Of a stretch of DNA of 64,000 bases, positions 47,513 through 58,948 are shown piece after piece. The notes below the pieces were generated by a model. The model had not been told where the DNA came from, did no database searches, and was given only the letters and a program-made list of their open reading frames with translations. The translations under genes and the position numbers were made by a program. This DNA is from Argopecten irradians (Eukaryota > Mollusca > Bivalvia > Pectinida > Pectinidae). Each line of letters begins with the position of its first letter. Within the stretch, counting starts at the first letter, position 1. Location: positions 21,724,362-21,788,361 of the forward strand of contig NC_091142.1 in the NCBI RefSeq assembly GCF_041381155.1. The letters are read 5' to 3'.

Positions 47513-49865
47513 TTAGGCATCCTGATCCTGGTTTTGCGTGAGGGGACTGTACTGGACCTCGGATCGTGGTTTACTTTGTTTCCTCAAATGGCAGGCCAAC
47601 AGCCATAGGTGTGTCATGGCGACGACAATGGCTGCGAAAACAACGAGGTATCCCAACACCACGAGTCCGAATCCTTGATCAGCAATAGTCATCATTCTGT
47701 ATATCTCTCCCAAGGTCACTACCTGGTGTAGCCCCTGTGCAAATGTACCCAGTGCTACGCCCAACAGTATGGCTAAAAAGAAAGATGAAAAAGACATAGC
47801 ATCTTATGGTATGCATATCCTCTGACTGCATTCTTATACAACATTGGTTGTAGTTATTTAGTTTTGTTTGCAAAAAAGAAGACCGACGTACATAATACAA
47901 TGAATATGAAGTCAAATAATAAACACATACTAAACATAATATCAAACATTCAACAGTATACAGTATCTCTATTACAACATCTCAAACAAGTAAAGCATGT
48001 GAATATCTTTGACAGAAGTTCAAGATTGTTAGGTCAAGGTCAATGTCGCTATTTATAGAAAATCCTTGTCGGCACTCTGGTGGCTTCAATTATTTCTTGA
48101 CCATAGTATATTTTTTAATGAATCAAAATATCTCGAATAGTTTCATGAGTTTCATGATTATTCTGTCACTTGCACAATTTCTATTTTTAGAAAGTCATTG
48201 TTTAGATTAATTGTATTCCTTTCTTTATTGATTTTCATTTTCAATGACGTGTAGCTACATAGTATAAGGGGCTGGTTGGAGATTAATTATTTTTAGTTAA
48301 AGTCGCAATAATAGCTTGCGGCGATCAGAGGGGGTTGGAGAGGTATTTCTTTGCTTCAGCAGTACTTAAATGCTTGTTTATGCTCGCATGAGTATATCTC
48401 CTGGGTTAAATCCCTGGTAGCAATACCCCTAATATTTAGTGGTTACTACATGTAGATACTATTTGTTTTGTATGGCTAATGAAAATATCAGAACATCTGA
48501 TACCTTAATCGGAACATCAAATATCTAGAACATTGGATACCTTTTACGATATATCGCGATTTTCTGGAATAGATATCCAATGCATCATTTTGAGCTTCTT
48601 TTAAAAACGAATTCAATAAATACCTTGAATCACGTGACACAATGCTGCCCAGGTGATCAGCAATGGATCGGTCTGCTGCTTTTCTCCAAAAATGTTCCGG
48701 AGTGTGATTATGGCAGCAAACAAGCTGAACAGCAAGGCGATGATCATTTCTATTTCAGCACGAATGTAGACTGTACGTATCAAATCTGAAAGGTACAGAA
48801 AAGTCCGTTTTATATGAAGCTAACAATGCAAGTTAAAATACCTCAAATGTGTCGATTCATGAGTTTGATATAGGAGTTGGCGTGTGTTGGAATGTAGGTA
48901 TAGAACTAAAATTGCTGCCACGTCCTTGAGGACAGAGAAATGTCTCATAATGGACAATCTGATAATTCATTATTATTTCTTTTCAATATCAAACTCATAA
49001 TTTTGAAACATGCATTGTCAGCTTTGATAAACTTGGTGTACATAAAGATAACTAGAATTATATTAAAAACAGGAAAAAAATCTAAATTTCTCATTTCTTT
49101 CTACTCCAACTCGGAGGGATGGGATCATCCCGCGAAAATAACTGTCTATACGGTATGTGTTGAATAATAGGGCATACCTTGTATTTCCGACAATAAAACA
49201 TCACAGAAAGATACCATATCAGGACATCAAACAACCCTGTAAGAGAATATCATTTGTGAATCATTACCTCCAATAGACTCCCAGGCTTTGTCACCGAGAA
49301 AGATCTTAGAGACGCCGTTTGTATCCATCATTGATACGATCTCGACAAGGGTTGATTCAACTTCATCTCCAAGAGTTTTGTAAGAACCTTCCCACGAATG
49401 TGACGTCATGGCTAACGCTGCTAGTGAAGGGCCTTGGCCTGCTGGGGCTGCAAGGATACCTGGTCCTGTCTGGCCACCTGGAGATTCTACCGGTTCTCCT
49501 TGACCTGTCTGACCTTGTGGAACAGCACCACTCATTTGGCCGAGAAGGGATGATGAGACGTCCTGACCTAACATGTCGGAAGGGACAGTAGGGGCTATTG
49601 TTGAAAATTTACAACGCCAAATCCCCAATGATACGCTCATTCCAAAATCACAAGAGGTACCCGGTGGCACATTCGTTGTTTGGATGTGTGGCTGACCATC
49701 TGCCCCCATCACTGCGGACCTCGCTATGTTCATCTCCTCCATCACTTCGGTCATTGACACACATACTTTGTAGCTGATCAGATTCGGCACCAACATAACA
49801 ACAGCAGTTAGCAGAAGAATAACTACTGAACTAACAGACAGAAGCACACCTAACTTAGTCGCCAT
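47513..49865 (-). CDS. Claudin/PMP22-like tetraspan with a long first loop, 339 aa
   Basis: Minus-strand exons: 49268-49865, 48624-48785, 47513-47772; AG/GT borders, consistent phases, 340 codons with TAA. The chosen start, MATKLGVLLS, places the first membrane helix directly after it; an in-frame ATG at 49925 would add 20 residues. Four hydrophobic segments lie at about 5-30, 212-231, 243-268 and 287-315. The first extracellular loop carries CDFGMSVSLGIWRCKF (72-87), which resembles the GLWxxC signature of the claudin/PMP22/EMP/calcium-channel-gamma superfamily. That loop is about 170 residues, roughly three times the usual length, and holds a glycine/glutamine/proline-rich stretch (about 100-145). 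A short cytoplasmic tail ends QNQDQDA with no clear PDZ ligand. Junction, scaffold or channel-modulating roles are known for the superfamily; the role here is unknown. Clarin-like or another four-pass family is the alternative. Confidence 0.78.
49080..49138 (+). repeat. Short dispersed repeat R4 (copy 2)
   Basis: Lies in intron 1 of the tetraspan gene. It matches 46697-46762 with about one substitution and a small indel, including the GGATGGGATCATCCCGCG palindrome. Confidence 0.75.
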
Positions 49866-49925
49866 CTTTGTATTGTTTGAAGAAACTTCCTGGTCGCAAA
49901 CTATCCTATTAGATATATATTGCAT

Positions 49926-50371
49926 TACACGGTTAAATTCTATTCATTTCGCGTTCTATATTTAGCTTTTATACAGGTAAACACTAGCTATAGCCTGTAT
50001 CCATACAGTACGTAGCAGTAGACTTGTTTACATTGCACACCGTATGTCGACTGCAATGTAAAATGGTGTGTGTAATAGTTTAAATTACAAATGTATGTCA
50101 TTATACAGAAGTATTTACCTTTACATTTATGCACTTTAGACAATGTCTGTATATGTCATCAGAGCGCAGATATATTCTTTGTATTTCATGATGATCACTG
50201 ACCCTTGTCTGTCCGTATACGGGTAGATAACACCCCCCCGAGTGTATTGTAAGGTGAATACAGGTAAGATAAACGCAACCCCAGACTGTTTAACTGGCAC
50301 GTAGCCATGTTGTCAGGGTGGAAAAGATATATTTGACAAAGACGAATAATAACATGAATAGTAAATTTTCC
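49926..50371. other. Upstream flank of the tetraspan gene
   Basis: The presumed promoter side of the minus-strand gene. No TATA box or other core element stands out. Confidence 0.35.
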
Positions 50372-50375
50372 TTAA

Positions 50376-50942
50376 AGAGACAATTCACTCAGGCAAATTC
50401 TTTTACATAACCAATAAGCAAACTATAGCATAAATGTATTGTTCTACATTTCTTATGAAACATATAACGTAAAACATTGACAAATTCCACAACATTGTTA
50501 AGTATTTTAATTAATATCGTTGAAATATCAAATCGTTGATCAATACGATTAAGCAGGTACAATATTAACTCTGTACCCATACCCGAGCCAAAGTCACGCA
50601 CGTTAAACAAATGAACTACATAACCACTGAGAAGGTGATAAAATGATTTTTAGGCAAGACAATTCACCTAATAAGGTAAACACACTACTGTCAGAGCGAT
50701 TTGAGCAGTTCTAGCCAAAAGTTGCATTACTTTACGAGCAAGGGACAGGGTTCGGCATACAAGAAGTTCGACCACAGTGTGTAATGGCGGACAGCGAGCA
50801 AGTTTGAATATTTCACACACGTGTCACCACCATAGGCGTTTCAGGCATATCACAGTAAAACTGACTGATGTAATTTCCATTAGAAGTTGTTTTATCTGAT
50901 ATATATACAAATTTTAATGTTCTCTTAGAATGAATTGTCCCT
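50376..50942 (-). mobile_element. TTAA-type MITE, family A (copy 1)
   Basis: 567 bp between TTAA at 50372-50375 and 50943-50946. The termini are inverted repeats (AGAGACAATTCACTC and AATGAATTGTCCCT). Its reverse complement differs from 53363-53929 at only about four positions, so both copies are recent. No transposase. The shared 73-codon frame is incidental. Confidence 0.9.
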
Positions 50943-51156
50943 TTAAGTGATTTGAAATTTTGCAAAAAATGCTGAAAATAACAAATTGTGTATCGAGACA
51001 AAAACATCAAGCACACTGACCCCCCTATTTTTATGATGGTTTTATAAAGAACAACTTATTTCATGTATTTTCTTTTGACTATGATCTGCAAAACTTTAGA
51101 AAAAATAGTCGTCAGAACTTTTTCTGTTAATTTAGGGGGTAGGGGTAACATATACA

Positions 51157-51232
51157 GCATCTTCGCTAGCCAAGGCTTCTTATTACGTTCGTGGAGTGTA
51201 ACGTAATCAGAAGCCTTGGCTAGCGAAGATGC
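51157..51232. repeat. Strong hairpin
   Basis: CATCTTCGCTAGCCAAGGCT at 51158 pairs with AGCCTTGGCTAGCGAAGATG ending at about 51231. The stem continues inward through TTCT/AGAA and ATTACGTT-type bases around a small GTGGAG loop. Confidence 0.85.
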
Positions 51233-51879
51233 ATATACAGTTGTTCTGAGCAAAAATAATGGGTTGACTGTGATATTATTATTTTTTTTAAAGAAAATAT
51301 TGGTATTGTCAAGTTTGCGAATATTCATACTTATCAGAAAACTAATTTGCAAACTATTGCTGTAGTTTGTCGTGTGTGTATGCTTACAACAGTGGATTTT
51401 TTGTTATGTTATGAAGCTCGAACAAAAAAATCATAGCGTACTCTCATCAGAAATGTCTTCGGTGATAATCAGAATACGCTCTGAGTTTTGTGTTATGGCT
51501 ATTGACAATGTATCTATTCATTACAAATAAATCGTTAAATAAATTTGACTTGTGCCATCTTCCGCTAAATATAATTTCATAAATCGCATCCTCATACATG
51601 TATTCCAATTTAAAAGAATCTGTTCTCTTTGGGATGAAACAGGAGAATCTCATACTGAAGGGTTAAATTCTTAAGTTGTCAAACTTGATGCCCTCGTGTT
51701 TGACAGTTGAGAATCGTATCCCGATGGTTGAGATCTCCTGTCTCTCCCCAAAATGGATGAATGATTCTTTTTCTCTTACCATATGTGAGCACATACAAAG
51801 ATATTGATGTAAAGTCATGTATTTTTTGTTTAATTGAAAAAAATTAAAGGTTTGATAACATCAGAGCAGAAATGAAAGC

Positions 51880-52420
51880 AACAAGCTGTCTTCAGAAACA
51901 TACACTGGAAAAACAAATATAAAATACCTTTTCTAATTACCAAAGATACATCATAACAATGGTTCCAGTATAGACTACAACACCGTATACTTCCTTTGAA
52001 TAATTACTTTAAAATTATAAATATTCCTCAAAATAATATATTTAATATATCTGTAATACAGAAGTTGAAACCATAGAACATGTTTTTTGGTATTGTCAAA
52101 ATTCTTTTGAAATATGGCAAGATATGAAAAGAAAAATATATGAAAAAACTAATAATGTGATGGAATTAAATTAGAAACAATACTGTTTGGCGAGACTGAA
52201 AATTTTTCAATACCTCTCAATTTTATTATTCTTTATATGAAGTTATATATTTTTTCTGTATCAAGAAAAAAACAAAAACATAAATATGCAAGGTTTGAGT
52301 GAGTTTTTGTTAACAAAATATGATGTTGAAAAAAAGCTGTCAATTAAAAATGGATGTATTGAGAAATTTGATCAAATGTAGATCAATTGGAAATATATTT
52401 TTGAATAGTTCTTGAAATAT
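51880..52420 (+). mobile_element. LINE 3' remnant (L1/Tx1-like zf-RVT end)
   Basis: From 52052 the frame reads CNTEVETIEHVFWYCQN, then FEIWQDMKRKIYEK. This is the zinc-binding C-terminal end of L1/Tx1-like reverse transcriptases, where the family motif is C..E.ETI.HLFW.C. Further on, NGCIEKFDQM.INW resembles the last residues of such proteins. Stops and frame changes interrupt it, and nothing of the polymerase core is present. It is an old 5'-truncated insertion. Confidence 0.7.
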
Positions 52421-52427
52421 GCCAATC

Positions 52428-52433
52428 TGTGTG

Positions 52434-52478
<45 letters not shown>

Positions 52479-52482
52479 GCGG
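52428..52482. repeat. (TG)n then (TGCG)n microsatellite
   Basis: About ten TG units followed by six or seven TGCG units and CGCGCG. Pure alternating purine-pyrimidine, which favours Z-DNA. It lies next to the 3' end of the LINE remnant. Confidence 0.95.
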
Positions 52483-52483
52483 T

Positions 52484-53358
52484 TTTGTTCACCCCACTAC
52501 AAACATTAAACCAAACAATATACAAGTAATTTTCTTTAAAAGTTTTTCCTTTTTTTTCTCTCTTTAACTATAATGGCTCTAAAAATTATGTTAATTGTTT
52601 AAATTGATGCATGCTGTGCGAGAGCCCTCCTGTGCGAGGACAATATTGTTCGGAGGTTGACCCCAGGGCACCCCAACCCTGGCAGCTCTCACCAAATTAC
52701 CGATGTGTATATACATTTGTTGCAATGCCACAAATGTATAAACACATCATATACAGCTTGGGGAATAAAATATTTGAACTGTGAAAAAAATAATGTGTAG
52801 CTTATCTTTACCCTATGGTGAAATAGAAAAATCTCACACCGGTAAAATTGTGGATATCCCTGTCCATGTCCGGGGTAAGAGCAAATAAACTGCATTTGGG
52901 GTTTCTGCTACACCTCCTACCCACTCTGGATTGTCTTCCTCAGCAATCCGTTGATGCAATATATTTTTCCAACAAAGGTAATTCCTTTTCTTTCTGAAAT
53001 CAAACGAACACATTTACAACCATTTGTGATGATGCACCCACATGCCACATTACAACTTGTGGCCTTTGGTGACGCCATCCCAGACAGGTTTGATTTTACT
53101 TTATAACCACATGATTTATGCCGGTAGGATGAAAAAGGGTGCTGAATATTTAAGGTTGTTTCTTCTTCCATATGGTGCTTGTTTCTGTACCAAACCCGAA
53201 GTCATACCAAACATTTTTTGTATTTTTTTTTAGTTCCTATTGTGAATTAATTTCGTTTTCTACAATAAATTACACTCTTCTGTGATAATGTATATAATAG
53301 TTTTAAACACACCATTGAAACAATTAACATAAGTTAGAAAAATAAATATTAAAATTGT
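52484..53358. other. Unassigned DNA between the two family A MITEs
   Basis: A minus-strand open frame (52917-53171) has a cysteine-rich phrase CNVACGCIITNGCKCVR that resembles a metal-binding tail, but no family could be named. It may be a transposon remnant. Confidence 0.3.
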
Positions 53359-53362
53359 TTAA

Positions 53363-53929
53363 AGGGACAATTCATTCTAAGAGAACATTAAAATTTGTAT
53401 ATATATCAGATAAAACAACTTCTAATGGAAATTACATCAGTCACTTTTACTGTGATATGCCTGAAACGCCTATGGTGGTGACACGTGTGTGAAATATTCA
53501 AACTTGCTCGCTGTCCGCCATTACACACTGTGGTCGAACTTCTTGTATGCCGAACCCTGTCCCTTGCTCGTAAAGTAATGCAACTTTTGGCTAGAACTGC
53601 TCAAATCGCTCTGACAGTAGTGTGTTTACCTTATTAGGTGAATTGTCTTGCCTAAAAATCATTTTATCACCTTCTCAGTGGTTATGTAGTTCATTTGTTT
53701 AACGTGCGTGGCTTTGGCTCGGGTATGGGTACAGAGTTAATATTGTACCTGCTTAATCGTATTGATCAACGATTTGATATTTCAACGATATTAATTAAAA
53801 TACTTAACAATGTAGTGGAATTTGTCAATGTTTTACGTTATATGTTTCATAAGAAATGTAGAACAATACATTTATGCTATAGTTTGCTTATTGGTTATGT
53901 AAAAGAATTTGCCTGTGTGAATTGTCTCT
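53363..53929 (+). mobile_element. TTAA-type MITE, family A (copy 2)
   Basis: 567 bp, inverted relative to copy 1 at 50376-50942 and more than 99% identical to it by eye. Left TTAA at 53359-53362; right TTAA at 53930-53933 is shared with the adjoining family B element. Confidence 0.9.
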
Positions 53930-53933
53930 TTAA

Positions 53934-54344
53934 AGGCCCACTACCTTTCCGAAACGGTTTTAAATTTTTAAAATGGGAATGTAAAACAAGATCGATAATT
54001 TTTGTAGAGTCGCAAAAATTATTAACTTACCGTTAATACTACATTTATCATCACCTTCTGAACGATTTGATTAAAATAAATAAAATGTTTATTTTCATAA
54101 CGCGGGTCGTATTAATTATGTTTCCCGCCGTCGTCCTATATACCGGGCGGTAGTTGACTATCACTGCGCCAGACGGTAAAACAGCGAATTGACTCTCCAC
54201 TGTTTTCATATATTACGCAGGAAATCTTGCATATGCTTGCAATTGGTGTCGTAACCTTATCTTAGGTCATCGGTACGCATTTTCTGATGTTATCAATGTT
54301 TTTTAAGAAACCTTTATATTTTGCTCCGGAAAGGTAATGGGCCT
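53934..54344 (+). mobile_element. TTAA-type MITE, family B (well-preserved copy)
   Basis: 411 bp. Ends AGGCCCACTACCTTTCCG and CGGAAAGGTAATGGGCCT are inverted repeats; TTAA at 53930-53933 and 54345-54348. Interior non-coding with CACTGCGCCAGACGGTAAAA. Related copies lie at 61905-62310 (inverted), 28158-28505 and 6424-6515. Confidence 0.9.
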
Positions 54345-54423
54345 TTAAATTGCTTCACTAAAATGTCAGGAAATTAAAACCAGGTTTACGCTTTAAAAGC
54401 GTTAAATTCTTTCAATTTTTATC

Positions 54424-57400
54424 TCAGTGTTTACAGCAAAAATATCTGGATATAGCTACATGTATATCTAGGATCCTGTTATAAGTCTTGGTCACACCTA
54501 GATGCCCTGCCATAGGTACGTCATGAGACAAACTTAGAATATCTTGCCTATACCTCGGTGGGACAACTATTTGATTGACAACCTTCCAGTCTTCCTCGGG
54601 AGACACATCAGGGGGGCGCCACTTGCGCATCAACACACCTGACTGACGGAAGTAACAAACCGGGACTTTCTCAGCCTCTTCCTCACTCAAAGCCCGATTA
54701 CACAATAAGGAGATTTCAGGATCTTTCTCCTGTTCTACTATAAGCTCCTCTCTAGACAAAGATGATTTACTCATCATGTCAGACAAAGAAGTACCCTTGT
54801 TAGGAACAACTCTATTACTATCAAAGTCTACAGGATTGCTCAAAAGATCACACTTGCTCCCGACATCCTCTATATCATGAGCCAAGAAAGTGTCACCTAA
54901 CCCTGGACTATAATGATCCTCAACTACTTGCAACATCAGAAACCTTCTTACTCATTGAACGAGTTACAGCACAAGAAGGGAAGATACCAGGAAATTCCTG
55001 TTGAATAGTCTCAGCATCATCTGTTTTATCTGGAATACTGGACACTAAGGGATCTACCCTAACTTTCTCTCCAGCCAAGTCATTGCCTAAAATGAGCGAC
55101 ACGCCCTCTATGGGAAGTTCCGGTCTAACACCAATGGTGACAGGCCCAGTAACCAAGTCTGACTTTAAATAAACACAATGGAGAGGCACATTAACAAAAC
55201 CTAACTCTACACCTTGAAGCAAAACACTACTACCACATGAGGTCTCCTCAGACAAAGGCACTACGCCATCTAATATCAAAGAATGAGAAGCCCCAGTATC
55301 TCGCAAAATCTTCACAGGTTTCAAGTTGGTGATATCACTAGTAAGTGAAACAAAACCCTCAGAAATGAAGGGAGAGTACTTCTCCAAGACACTATCAGAC
55401 TCTGAGCTCTTAATCTCAACAGACACTTTAGAATCTTCCACAATATCACTAAGTTTCTGACTAGGCTTTGACATAGCTAACACAGAAGGAACTGACTGTT
55501 TACGCCTTTGCTCCTTACGCTGGAGAGAATAAAATTTCAGACATAACATGCCCTACTTTCTTGCAGTAATTACAAACAGGACCAGAAGGAGACCCCACAC
55601 CTACCCTATCATCTGTTTTAGAAGCAGACTTAGTTTTATCACCTAATTTTAGGTTTGTCGTTGGAAGGGCCACTAAAGGTTGGGTTCCTAGGCTGACCAA
55701 ATTTACTAGTACCTGTGGTACTGTTTTTGTCTTGAGAACTGTTTTTTAACAAATGAGCCTTTGTGGGTGAGAGCGTAATCATCAGCCATTGTTGCTGCTT
55801 CACTAAGTGTTTCAACTTTTCTCTCATCTAAATGAGTTTTTATGTTTGTGTGGACACAACGTTTAAACTCCTCTATCAACAATAATTGCCTCAATTTACC
55901 GAAATCCTCATCAATTTCTTTAGAATCACACCACCTATTAAATAATTGTTCCTTTTCTCTGGCAAATTCTACATGAGTTTGTTCATCTCTCTTTCTCGAG
56001 TTTCGAAATTTCTGGCGGTAAGCCTCAGGAACTAACTCATAAGCTTTCAAAATAGCTTTCTTGACTACTTGGTAATTTGAAATCTCATCTACAGATAAAG
56101 AAGAATAAATGTCTCTAGCTTTACCAATCAAGACACTCTGAAGAAGCATTGTAAGCTTATTATTTCAGGCCATTTCATACTGTCAGCTATTTTCTCAAAA
56201 TGCAGAAAATACTTGTCAACTTCTTTCTCTTGAAAAGGAGGAACTAACCTAATATTTCTACTGACATCAAAACCTCTGTTTCCTTGTAAACCCCTAAAAG
56301 TTGGATTACTTGAACTGTCTTGAGAAGCTAGTTCTAATTCTTTAATTCTAAGTTCTGTTTCAGCTTGAATTTTTTGCTTCTCTAGCTCTAACATCTGATC
56401 TCTCTCTTTTTCTTTTAATTCTTTCTCAATTTCTTTTTCTCTTAACTCTCTTTCTTTGTCTATTTCTTTTTCTCTTAACTCCTTTTCTATTTCTCTTTCA
56501 TTTCTTTCTCTATTTGTTTCATTTTCATTTCATGTTCAAGTTCCATTTGTCTAATTTGGATTTCTGAAGTGACTGTTTCCTCTATACTATCTAATGCACT
56601 AGAGTCAAATTTGCCATTGTCAACAAAATATCTTATAATTACATTCCGAATTTCAGCTTTCCTCAAATTAGTTTTGATAGCTAGGCCTAAATGTTTACTC
56701 AATAACAATAAATCCTTCTTACTAACTTGCAAAAGAACTTCCAGGGATGGCGCTTTAACAAACTGTTCTACCTGCATAGTAGTCATATTTATCTAGCTGT
56801 TGGTTTCAAATGTAAACTCAAAGTTTGTACACAAATTTTGAAAATTTCTTAATTAATTTTTCAAAGTTAGATTTCACAAATTGAATATCGATCTCGGACA
56901 CGAGCCCCCAATTCTGTTACATTAACGAATAACAGAAAGGAGAAACCAGCAGCTAAATTCAAAACACAATTTAATTATATATACAATATTATACAGAGAT
57001 GTCCTGGTATAATCCTTGATCCTTCCAGGTTTCAAATTAACAATAATCACAAATCCACAAGGAAATTGAATGTCCACCGATGATTTGTAAAGTTTCAGGC
57101 AATATGAATAAATCCACACAAAGTGTTGTAATAATCCACAGATAAAGTCACAATAGCTCTCCAATAGAATCTTATATGGCGCTGTACAATTCTTGATATG
57201 TCTTATTACAGGTCTCATTACAGTTCTGATTAGCCTTGGGCAGCTGGAGTATATATAGCTTAACCCTAATTCAAGAATATTGGAGAACCTTCTACTTCTA
57301 GAAATATCTAACTAAAAACAGTAAACAAGTAAACACACATAACTTTCTGGAAATAGGTCATTCTAGATCTCTACTTAAAATCAACATGTTTACAAACATA

Positions 57401-57542
57401 TTTGTTTATACATGATTATATTCTAGAAAGTTCTATAACCTAGATTAATGATATGACCTTTATAGGATGTATTGATAAAAAAAAGCTATAGGAGTTATCT
57501 CCCTTATCTCATAACTACATGTATTTAGTGTCATACATAACA
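54424..57542 (-). mobile_element. Partial Ty3/Gypsy LTR retrotransposon, Gmr1-like
   Basis: Minus-strand element. Parts seen in order: one LTR (56915-57542), a proline-type primer-binding region directly after it (about 56897-56914), a gag region with a charged coiled stretch, a SCAN-like capsid part and a zinc knuckle (about 55.6-56.8 kb), an aspartic protease with DTGASHS (about 55.3 kb), and the zinc-binding front of an integrase (AGHLGVTKTYNRI, about 54.5 kb). Having integrase follow protease fits Gmr1-type elements. Reverse transcriptase and a second LTR were not recognised. The element is broken, with several breaks. Its protein parts are still easily read, which suggests a moderate age; with one LTR no dating by LTR comparison is possible. 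Confidence 0.8.
56915..57542 (-). repeat. LTR of the Gypsy element
   Basis: About 628 bp, starting TGTTA and ending TAACA on the minus strand, as LTRs do. A TATA-box-like CTATATATAC lies at about 57250. It contains a copy of the bivalve phrase GGGAGATAACTCC near its outer end. Confidence 0.7.
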
Positions 57543-58760
57543 GTCTATATATATATTCTTCTGAGGTTTTAGTCCCGTTGAAGTCTCGTTTCGACATAGA
57601 TGAAAGAAATCGTGAGATTTTCAAATAAAATCTATCAATATCTGTAGCAAGTTGTCAGTTGCAAATTTTGTCAAAAAATTACATTTCTATTTTCAGTAGA
57701 TTTTTTATGGGGGGATTTTAAGAAATGACCCATTTGGCGGCCATTTTGAAATCTTTGAGTAGAACCACAGTTTTACCATTTTTTACTGAAATTATTTTTA
57801 CTTAAGGTGGTAGTCTCACATTCCCCAAAATTTTCCTGTCGTTCAATATTTTTCATATTTGATTTATGAAGTAAATATGTTGTTATGCATCTTCTGTCAA
57901 AGTTTCGAAGAAATTGAACCATCCATTTTTTCTAAATAAATATTCAAATTTGCCATTTTTGAGTAGATTCTGCACATGATAAAACAGCATTAGTCTGTAC
58001 TAAATCTGCCCTGTAAATGAAAATAATTAACAAAATGTTCTACGATATATATATATTGTTTAATTGATGTGATATATCAATCCTTTTTTGAAGAAAATGC
58101 TTTACTTCTCGTCATAATTAATTTCTTAGTGATCATTTTTGGAGGAAATTAGGTAAAAAAGACGCAAGTAAATTACCTAAAAAATTCTCACCAAAATGAA
58201 AATAAATCAAAATTGTGAAGTTCAATTTTTATAGAAAAATAACAGACTAAAAAGTGACAAAGTTGCTTTTAATCAGTCAATTTTCAAGAAAATTGAACCA
58301 CAATTTGTCAAGATAGAGCATTTTTAGCACCAAAAAACCTTCATTTTTCATTGAAAAAGACGGGATTCACAATAGAGTTATCTCCCCTAATATGTATACT
58401 TTTTATACAATCACTGCAGAATTTTCTGTTACAATATAGCCTAGATGTCAATACTTTTAGTTTTAAAATCATTAACAATGTTTAATTAATATATATATAC
58501 CAGAAAATAGCAATTTAAGATTGATAGGATTATTTGTGTTGTTATCTTTCAAACTAATAAAATAATTTATTCATAAATTCGAACTTCAGAAAAGGGGGTA
58601 TTAATCAAATCGCGGTAATTCAAATGCTTGAAGAGATTGGGGCACTGTCATAACTCAAGCGTCTGTATGAAAAAAATCATGATCTATCTCCCTTACCACG
58701 AGACTACATTCTTAAATCATCACTGTGAAGTATGTACAATGTACTTTTAGCTGTATCGAG
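57543..58760. other. Unassigned AT-rich DNA
   Basis: No gene recognised. A lone AGAGTTATCTCCCC phrase at about 58374 recalls MITE family D ends but has no partner arm. Confidence 0.4.
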
Positions 58761-58762
58761 CT

Positions 58763-58948
58763 AATGGGACTAATTTACGTACCACGTGATACCTGATAAC
58801 GTTTGTGCGGGACTAGTTTTTGTAATCTTCCCGCTGAAATGACGTTATCCTGCTATAACGTCATTTGACGTCATTCCATCACCAATAGAAACAATAGTCC
58901 TGCACAAACGTTATCGGGTATCACGTGGTACATGAATGCGTCCCATTT
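58763..58948. mobile_element. Foldback MITE, family G
   Basis: Arms of about 45 bp: AATGGGAC, ACGTACCACGTGATACC, TGATAACGTTTGTGCGGGAC on the left pair with GTCCTGCACAAACGTTATCG, GGTATCACGTGGTAC, GCGTCCCATT on the right. An inner AATGACGTTA..TAACGTCATT also pairs. Non-coding. Confidence 0.8.

Noticed and set aside
50389-50610. Conserved small protein shared with 53695-54036
   Set aside because: Both frames lie in two nearly identical MITE copies; the identity reflects recent transposition, not coding constraint.
52917-53171. Cysteine-rich gene on the minus strand
   Set aside because: The CNVACGC..NGCKC phrase is suggestive of a metal-binding tail, but the frame decays on both sides and no family could be named.
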